A DNA stretch of 64,000 nt. Origin: an uncultured Coprococcus sp. (GTDB lineage Bacteria; Bacillota; Clostridia; Lachnospirales; Lachnospiraceae). Location of the stretch: positions 62,001 to 126,000 of the forward strand of contig CAKQTZ010000004.1 in the NCBI GenBank assembly GCA_934277375.1, in the 5' to 3' direction. A program made the position numbers and the translations under genes. Shown here piece by piece: positions 58,742-64,000 of the stretch (the stretch's first letter is position 1; each line of letters opens with the position of its first letter). The notes beneath the pieces are model-generated. The model was not told the DNA's origin. It worked only from the letters and a program-made list of their open reading frames with translations, and searched no databases.

Positions 58742-61459
58742 GTGAATATATTTGATATAGAAGGATTGTCTTTCGCGTATCCAGATTCCAATGATGATAC
58801 TGGTACACAGTATCTTGCGGAAGCGATAAAAAATGTGAATATGTCCATAGATCAGGGAGATTTTGTGGTCATCATGGGAAGTTCGGGATGTGGAAAAACT
58901 ACATTGTTAAGGCAGCTCAAAAGATCTGTTGCTCCCCATGGAAGACGTCAGGGCGAGATCAGATTCCTTGGGGAAAATCTGGACCTGCTCGATGACAGGG
59001 ATGCTGCTATGCAGATAGGATTTGTTCAGCAGGATGTAGATACGCAGCTCGTGACGGATAAAGTGTGGCATGAACTGGCATTTGGTCTTGAGAGCCTGGG
59101 ATACGATAATGGATATATAAGACGCAGGGTGGCCGAGATGTGTTCTTTTTTTGGACTGTCAGGCATATTTCACAGAAAGGTAACTGAACTGTCCGGCGGT
59201 CAGAAGCAGATGGTCAATCTGGCTTCGGTGATGGCTTTGTCTCCAAAGGTTCTGATATTGGATGAGCCAACGAGTCAGCTGGATCCCATCGCAGCCACTG
59301 ATTTCATAGGAAGTCTTGTACGAATAAACAGGGAGCTTGGAACTACTATAATCATGACTGAGCACAGACTTGAGGAGGTTCTTCCGGTGTGCAGCAAAGC
59401 TGTTGTCATGGATGGCGGCGAAGTTCTGTGTCAGGGCGGTGTAAAGGAAGTTGCAGAGATTCTGGGACATGATGGCTGGAAAAAGGGCCTGTATCTTTCG
59501 ATGCCGGCGGCCGTTCAGATATATCTGGGACTGCGTGGACGGGGCGACGCTCCGGTGACTGTGGCTGAGGGCCGCAGGTGGCTTTCTGAATATGATGCGG
59601 GCTACAGGGCATCAGGGTATACAGTGAAAATGTGTACATCAGGGCATACATCTGAGGATAAGCAGCCTGGGGATGTTGCTGTGAGCCTTGATGAGGTGAA
59701 CTTCAGATATGACAGGAATTCTGAGGATGTGCTCAAGGGGCTTAGTCTTGATATATACAACAATGAGATACTTATGATAAACGGAAGCAATGGCTGTGGT
59801 AAGTCCACAATGCTGTCGCTGATATCGGGGCTGAACAAACCCTACAGGGGAAAGGTGAAGGTTGCCGATGGCAGGTCGGTAGGTATGCTTCCGCAGAATC
59901 CAGAGCTTTTGTTTACCAGAAGGTCGGTGAGAGAGGAGCTTGTCGATGCGGGAAGCAGAGAGCAGCTTGCTGATATAGTGAGATTCTGTAAACTGGACGG
60001 GCTTCTGGACAGACACCCATATGATCTGTCGGGGGGAGAGAAACAGCGGCTTGCCCTTGCAAAGGTGCTTCTGTACGATCCCGATATACTGCTTATGGAT
60101 GAGCCTACTAAGGGACTGGACAATGGTTTCAAAGATGAGTTGAACCAGATGCTCAGGCAGCTTAAGAAGAAAGATAAGACTATTGTCGTAGTCAGTCATG
60201 ATATAGAATTTTGTGCGGTTGCAGGAGACCGCATCGCACTTATATTTGACGGTGAGGTGGCTACAGTCAGTGGTGTGAAGGAGTATCTGTCGGGAAATAA
60301 TTTCTTCACAACGGCTGCTGCACGAATCTCCCAGGGCATACTTGACAGTGCTGTCACAGTGGCAGATATTCTAGATGCATATGGTGCAAAGCCACAGAAT
60401 AACGATGGTGGAAATGCTGGTGGCGACCTGGGAGACCGGGATGGCGGTAAAAGTGATGAGGAGCTGCTTGGCAGAATAGTTCTGACGAAAGAGAGAAAAA
60501 CAGATCATCTTGCCTGGTGGCAGATATTAACCATATCTGTTACATCTGTTATAATTATATTCTGTTTCTGGAAAACGATGGCACAGTCCAATCTTGCTGA
60601 GCTTGTGCAGGAGGGAATGAAGGTGACTGAAAAGGGCAGGCAGTATATAGCCATGTATGGAGTGATGATACTTGCCATAGCAGGACTTCTGCTTGCCATA
60701 CGGCCAATTGCCAGAAAACAGGATGAAGATATAATTATGGAGTCAGCAGGGCACAGATTTGACAGAAGAACACTTTTGAGTATTCTGGCTATTCTTATAT
60801 TGATACCTTGTACTATATGGTTTGGATGTACCAGGCTGGATGACAAGAAATATTATTTTATATCTTTGCTTATAATTATAGAGGCCATGATACCGTTTTT
60901 TGTGTCATTTGAAGGAAGAAAGATGAAGGTTCGTGACCTGGTTATACTGGCAGTCATGTGTGCTCTGACAGTTGCGGGGAGAGCTGCTTTCTTAATGCTG
61001 CCTAATTTCAGCCCGACCATGGCTATAGTGATAATTTCCGGAGTGGCATTCGGCTGCGAGGGCGGTTTTGTGGTCGGAGCGATGTCCATGTTTGTGTCCA
61101 ATTTTCTTATGGGACAGGGACCATGGACTCCGTGGCAGATGTTTGCCATGGGGCTGGTGGGATTCCTGGCCGGACTATTTTTCTCCCGAAGCGGAGTGAG
61201 GACAAAGGACATGACGAAGATAGGTTTGTGTATATTTGGCGCATTGGTTTGCATCATAGTATATGGTGGAATTATGAACCCTGCGTCTGCCGTCATGTGG
61301 CAGCCGGCTGTGAACATCGGCATGATAATAGCGTATTATGTGACGGGTTTTCCATTTGATGTGGTTCATGGCACCGCAACTGTAATATTCCTGTGGCTGC
61401 TTGCGAGACCGTTTCTTGAGAAGCTGGACAGAGTGCGGATCAAGTATGGAGTTCTGTAG
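58742..61459 (+). CDS. ECF transporter fusion: two ATPases plus membrane S component
   Basis: GTG at 58742 after GGAGAGGAG is chosen; the longer frame begins at a TTG inside the previous gene. 905 aa. ATPase 1 has Walker A GSSGCGKTT (about residue 47), LSGGQKQM and LILDEPTSQLD. ATPase 2 has GSNGCGKST (about residue 348), LSGGEKQR and LLMDEPTKGLD. From about residue 585 come roughly eight or nine membrane helices whose latter part (RDLVILAVMCALTVAGRAAF, then FVVGAMSMFVSNFLMGQGPWTPWQM) looks like an ECF S component. With the T protein this is a full ECF importer, predicted to carry cobalamin or a precursor. Confidence 0.87.
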   Translation: MNIFDIEGLSFAYPDSNDDTGTQYLAEAIKNVNMSIDQGDFVVIMGSSGCGKTTLLRQLKRSVAPHGRRQGEIRFLGENLDLLDDRDAAMQIGFVQQDVDTQLVTDKVWHELAFGLESLGYDNGYIRRRVAEMCSFFGLSGIFHRKVTELSGGQKQMVNLASVMALSPKVLILDEPTSQLDPIAATDFIGSLVRINRELGTTIIMTEHRLEEVLPVCSKAVVMDGGEVLCQGGVKEVAEILGHDGWKKGLYLSMPAAVQIYLGLRGRGDAPVTVAEGRRWLSEYDAGYRASGYTVKMCTSGHTSEDKQPGDVAVSLDEVNFRYDRNSEDVLKGLSLDIYNNEILMINGSNGCGKSTMLSLISGLNKPYRGKVKVADGRSVGMLPQNPELLFTRRSVREELVDAGSREQLADIVRFCKLDGLLDRHPYDLSGGEKQRLALAKVLLYDPDILLMDEPTKGLDNGFKDELNQMLRQLKKKDKTIVVVSHDIEFCAVAGDRIALIFDGEVATVSGVKEYLSGNNFFTTAAARISQGILDSAVTVADILDAYGAKPQNNDGGNAGGDLGDRDGGKSDEELLGRIVLTKERKTDHLAWWQILTISVTSVIIIFCFWKTMAQSNLAELVQEGMKVTEKGRQYIAMYGVMILAIAGLLLAIRPIARKQDEDIIMESAGHRFDRRTLLSILAILILIPCTIWFGCTRLDDKKYYFISLLIIIEAMIPFFVSFEGRKMKVRDLVILAVMCALTVAGRAAFLMLPNFSPTMAIVIISGVAFGCEGGFVVGAMSMFVSNFLMGQGPWTPWQMFAMGLVGFLAGLFFSRSGVRTKDMTKIGLCIFGALVCIIVYGGIMNPASAVMWQPAVNIGMIIAYYVTGFPFDVVHGTATVIFLWLLARPFLEKLDRVRIKYGVL

Positions 61460-61491
61460 AACAAATAATAAGATGATTGAGGATTACGGCT

Positions 61492-62166
61492 ATGATAAGA
61501 AATGAGAAACTGGAAGATATCTCAGATGGGAGATTGTACGATGCAAATGATATGGTGAAGGCGTATTGCAATGAGTGCAGGGGCTGTCATGCCTGTTGCA
61601 CCGGAATGGGAAATTCCATCATTCTCGATCCCCTGGATGTGATGAGACTGTGCAGGGAGACCGGTAAGAATTTTACACAGCTTCTTGAGAAAGAACTTGA
61701 GGTTAATGTGGTGGACGGTCTGGTGCTTCCGAATATAAGGATGACGGCAGGCAGATGTCCGTTTCTTAACGATGAGGGCAGGTGCAGCATCCACAGCGCG
61801 AGACCGGGATTCTGCAGACTTTTCCCGCTTGGACGATATTACACCGATGAAGGATTCAAATATATCCTGCAGATACACGAGTGTGAGCGTGCAGGCCGGA
61901 CTAAGGTCAAAGTGTCGAAATGGATAGACACCGAGGATATTCCGAGATATACGAAATATATAAATGACTGGCACAAGTTTCAGAAGGATATGCAGAGAAA
62001 TCTCCTCGAGTATATTCGTTCCGGTGAGGATGAGACTGCGAGAAATCAGACCATGCTGGTGTTACAGGTTATGTATGTGGGAATGTATGATGCGGAGAAG
62101 GATTTTTATGAGCAGTTTGATGCCAGGCTTGCGCACATCAGGAGCCTGCTGTGTATGGCGGAGTAG
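61492..62166 (+). CDS. YkgJ-type cysteine-cluster protein
   Basis: The ATG at 61492 lies 33 bases after the ECF fusion stop. 224 aa. CNECRGCHACC, CPFLNDEGRCSIHSARPGFCRLFPLG and HECE carry the cysteines of the YkgJ/CxxCxxCC family, which probably bind zinc or an iron-sulfur cluster. The function is unknown. Its position behind the cobalamin importer suggests co-transcription. Confidence 0.85.
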   Translation: MIRNEKLEDISDGRLYDANDMVKAYCNECRGCHACCTGMGNSIILDPLDVMRLCRETGKNFTQLLEKELEVNVVDGLVLPNIRMTAGRCPFLNDEGRCSIHSARPGFCRLFPLGRYYTDEGFKYILQIHECERAGRTKVKVSKWIDTEDIPRYTKYINDWHKFQKDMQRNLLEYIRSGEDETARNQTMLVLQVMYVGMYDAEKDFYEQFDARLAHIRSLLCMAE

Positions 62167-62302
62167 GATGAGAGTATTTGGATGGAACTTGGTTTACCAT
62201 ATTTGGTGCGCTCCCGTTCATCTCGTCCTGCAGCGGTACTAAGACTCACTGCGTATTGTGTCAGATTGGACATTCGACATTATTTATTTAGTAGGCAGGT
62301 AT

Positions 62303-63493
62303 ATGGATCATATGGGAACAGTCAGAGAAATAATAGATAAGGCATTTGAATATGGACAGGGCAGAGGCGAGCTGCCGGGGGTTGATGAGCTGGCTGAAGT
62401 TATAGCGGTGCTGTCAGCTTCGGAAAATGTCGCAGGAGAAACAAAAGTCTTACCGGCGGATAAATACGGGCGGAAGCCGGATGCAAAATATCAGAATGTG
62501 AATAAGTCAGGTGATTCTCATGACCTTCAGGACGGCCTTAGTGACTTTGAGTATCTTAGAAGAACAGCTTATGATCTGGCCCATCAGAGGTTTGGCAACC
62601 GTATATACATAAGAGGACTTATCGAATTTACGAACATTTGCAGGAACGATTGCTATTACTGCGGTATCAGAAAGAGCAACAGTCATGTTGACAGATACCG
62701 CCTTAGCAAAGATCAGATACTTTCTTGTGCCGATGAAGGATATGTATTGGGATTCCGTACATTTGTGCTTCAGGGCGGCGAGGACGGAGGCTTTTCGGAC
62801 GAGGATATAGCTGATATAGTGAGGTGTATTAAGGAGAAACATCCTGATTGTGCCGTCACACTGTCATTTGGTGAGCATCCGTATGAGACCTACAGGCTGT
62901 GGCGGATGGCCGGGGCGGACAGATATCTTCTGAGGCATGAGACAGCAAACCGTGTTCACTATGAAAGGCTCCATCCGGATGAGATGAGCTATGACAACAG
63001 AGTCAGATGTCTATATGATCTTAAAAGTCTTGGGTATCAGGTGGGAAGCGGTTTCATGGTGGGATCGCCGTATCAGACGCCGGTGAATCTGGCCGAGGAT
63101 CTGCATTTTCTTGCGAAGCTGCAGCCGCAGATGATAGGAATCGGGCCGTATGTCCCACACAAGGAGACACCATTTGCAAAGATGGAGCAGGGAACGGTCA
63201 GACAGACGCTGGTTATGATAAGCCTGCTCAGACTTATGTTCCCGAAGGCACTCATACCATCCACTACATCACTTGGTACGATAGCGGCGGATGGTAGGGA
63301 GCGTGGTTTTATGCACGGCGCAAATGTGGTCATGCCGAACCTGTCTCCGGTGTCGGTACGAAAGAAATATGAGCTCTACGACAACAAGATATGCACGGGG
63401 GAGGAATCCGCACAGTGCCGCGGCTGCCTTGACAGACGCGCGGAGACCTTTGGATTCCAGATTGTTGTAGATAGAGGAGATTATATATCATAA
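62303..63493 (+). CDS. hydE: [FeFe] hydrogenase maturase HydE (radical SAM)
   Basis: ATG at 62303 (396 aa) is preferred; a GTG at 62258 would add 15 residues with no clear binding site. CRNDCYYCGI (Cys at about 113, 117, 120) is the radical-SAM CxxxCxxC cluster site. The barrel shows VLQGGEDGGFSDEDI, RHETANRVHYERLHP, GSGFMVGSPYQT and PSTTSLGTIAADGRERG, typical of HydE rather than biotin synthase. It helps build the H-cluster. The likely client is the hydrogenase at 43480. HydF and HydG are not in the window. Confidence 0.93.
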   Translation: MDHMGTVREIIDKAFEYGQGRGELPGVDELAEVIAVLSASENVAGETKVLPADKYGRKPDAKYQNVNKSGDSHDLQDGLSDFEYLRRTAYDLAHQRFGNRIYIRGLIEFTNICRNDCYYCGIRKSNSHVDRYRLSKDQILSCADEGYVLGFRTFVLQGGEDGGFSDEDIADIVRCIKEKHPDCAVTLSFGEHPYETYRLWRMAGADRYLLRHETANRVHYERLHPDEMSYDNRVRCLYDLKSLGYQVGSGFMVGSPYQTPVNLAEDLHFLAKLQPQMIGIGPYVPHKETPFAKMEQGTVRQTLVMISLLRLMFPKALIPSTTSLGTIAADGRERGFMHGANVVMPNLSPVSVRKKYELYDNKICTGEESAQCRGCLDRRAETFGFQIVVDRGDYIS

Positions 63494-63526
63494 GGAGGAC
63501 CCGCGGAAGCGTCTTTCATGCGTCTG

Positions 63527-63565
63527 CTCATTTTACTCTCTTTTATTCTCTTTTATTCTCTCTCT
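63527..63565. repeat. CTCTTTTATT microsatellite
   Basis: ACTCTCTTTTATTCTCTTTTATTCTCTCTC: two to three units of a ten-base pyrimidine repeat at the tail of the convergent DUF1275 gene. Confidence 0.7.
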
Positions 63566-64000
63566 TCTTTAATAAACATGAATAGGAAGCTCACGAACAG
63601 CAGGCAGCAGGAGAACCAGATAGTTCTCATGTCAAATATACGGATGAAGTGTCCACCCACAGCTGCGCCGATTCCGAACAGCAGGATGATTGCCCAGTAA
63701 CACAGGGATTTGAACAAGGTGTTCCTGTCCTTTGTCCTGAAGTACGCACACAGGGCATCGGTGCCGCTTCGGATATTTCCGATGCACATGGTGCTGGCAA
63801 ATGCGTAGCCATTGACCTTCCTGAATGCCTGAACCTGCATGGCACATGAAAATGAGACCATGGCATTTGCGAGAAGATTGAGCTTTATGGGAAGAAATCC
63901 CACGATAAGAAGTAGAATAATCTCACACAATACAACGATTTGTCTCCAATGAAACTGCTGCATATTCTGGAATTTCTGTTTTATACATTCGGCAGCAGCA
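63553..64000 (-). CDS. DUF1275 (YoaK) family membrane protein, N-terminus outside window
   Basis: The frame is open to the right edge, so about 149 C-terminal residues of a usually ~230-aa protein are seen. Four hydrophobic helices, the central segment NAMVSFSCAMQVQAFRKVNGYAFASTMCIGNIRSG, and the following RTKDRNTLFKSLCYWAIILLFGIGAAVG are typical of DUF1275/YoaK proteins, whose transport role is unproven. It ends 60 bases after hydE and is convergent with it. Confidence 0.8.
   Translation of the reverse strand, partial: AAAECIKQKFQNMQQFHWRQIVVLCEIILLLIVGFLPIKLNLLANAMVSFSCAMQVQAFRKVNGYAFASTMCIGNIRSGTDALCAYFRTKDRNTLFKSLCYWAIILLFGIGAAVGGHFIRIFDMRTIWFSCCLLFVSFLFMFIKEERE

Overview
The window reads as a chromosomal segment of a spore-forming anaerobic gut Firmicute of the Lachnospiraceae type (Coprococcus/Roseburia-like). 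The support is AGGAGG-type ribosome binding sites on almost every gene, a SpoIIID sporulation regulator, a group B [FeFe] hydrogenase with the HydE maturase, a flavodiiron protein, LytTR/GHKL regulators, multi-domain c-di-GMP enzymes and lysine-rich secreted proteins with Ig-like repeats. No rRNA, tRNA, CRISPR array or intact insertion sequence was seen. Both ends cut through genes.

Layout. 1-6.7 kb: a truncated secreted protein, a YczE-type membrane protein, fused homocysteine methyltransferase/MTHF reductase, malic enzyme, an XRE plus pseudo-receiver LytTR pair, and an S4-domain YlmH protein. 6.7-8.9 kb: a noncoding stretch with a possible small RNA, a class C group II intron remnant directly behind its terminator, an orphan protein and an HTH regulator. 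9.0-20.4 kb: a carbohydrate locus that resembles galactan utilisation: LacI regulator, sugar ABC importer (binding lipoprotein and two permeases), an unassigned 613-aa protein, a zinc-ribbon protein, a cytoplasmic GH53 endo-galactanase, and a LacI-type sugar-sensor domain fused to GGDEF. 20.5-26.1 kb: flavodiiron protein, MATE exporter, an SOS-like pair (S24 repressor and DinD-like Bro protein) and a DUF4342 membrane protein. 26.1-33.4 kb: an OmpR-type two-component system, then an ABC export module transcribed divergently from a LytTR/GHKL two-component system. 33.5-42.8 kb: SpoIIID, an SbcD/SbcC-like pair, PRPP synthetase, a DnaI-like helicase loader, a DnaD-domain protein beside a cluster of DnaA boxes, MurC and a YwaF protein. 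43.1-51.1 kb: group B hydrogenase with two small partner genes, an acyl-CoA ligase with thioesterase, and a large GGDEF/EAL protein.

The most interesting region is 51.1-61.5 kb. A cobalamin riboswitch with a perfect 10-bp P1 helix precedes a 1630-aa secreted protein that combines a DUF4430 (transcobalamin-like) domain with an alpha/alpha-toroid region. This is the same pair of folds used by animal intrinsic factor and transcobalamin. It is followed by a membrane-tethered DUF4430 protein on a Thr/Pro repeat stalk, an ECF T component, and a single polypeptide that fuses two ECF ATPases to a membrane S-like region. Together these look like a complete vitamin B12 capture-and-import pathway for a Gram-positive cell. 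YkgJ and HydE genes follow closely and may be co-transcribed.

A second unusual signal is three large intergenic hairpin elements (14.4, 21.8 and 25.9 kb). Each has nearly perfect long arms that share no sequence between elements, and each core appears to contain a tandem G-A mismatch next to a GC helix. They are candidates for a structured RNA family.
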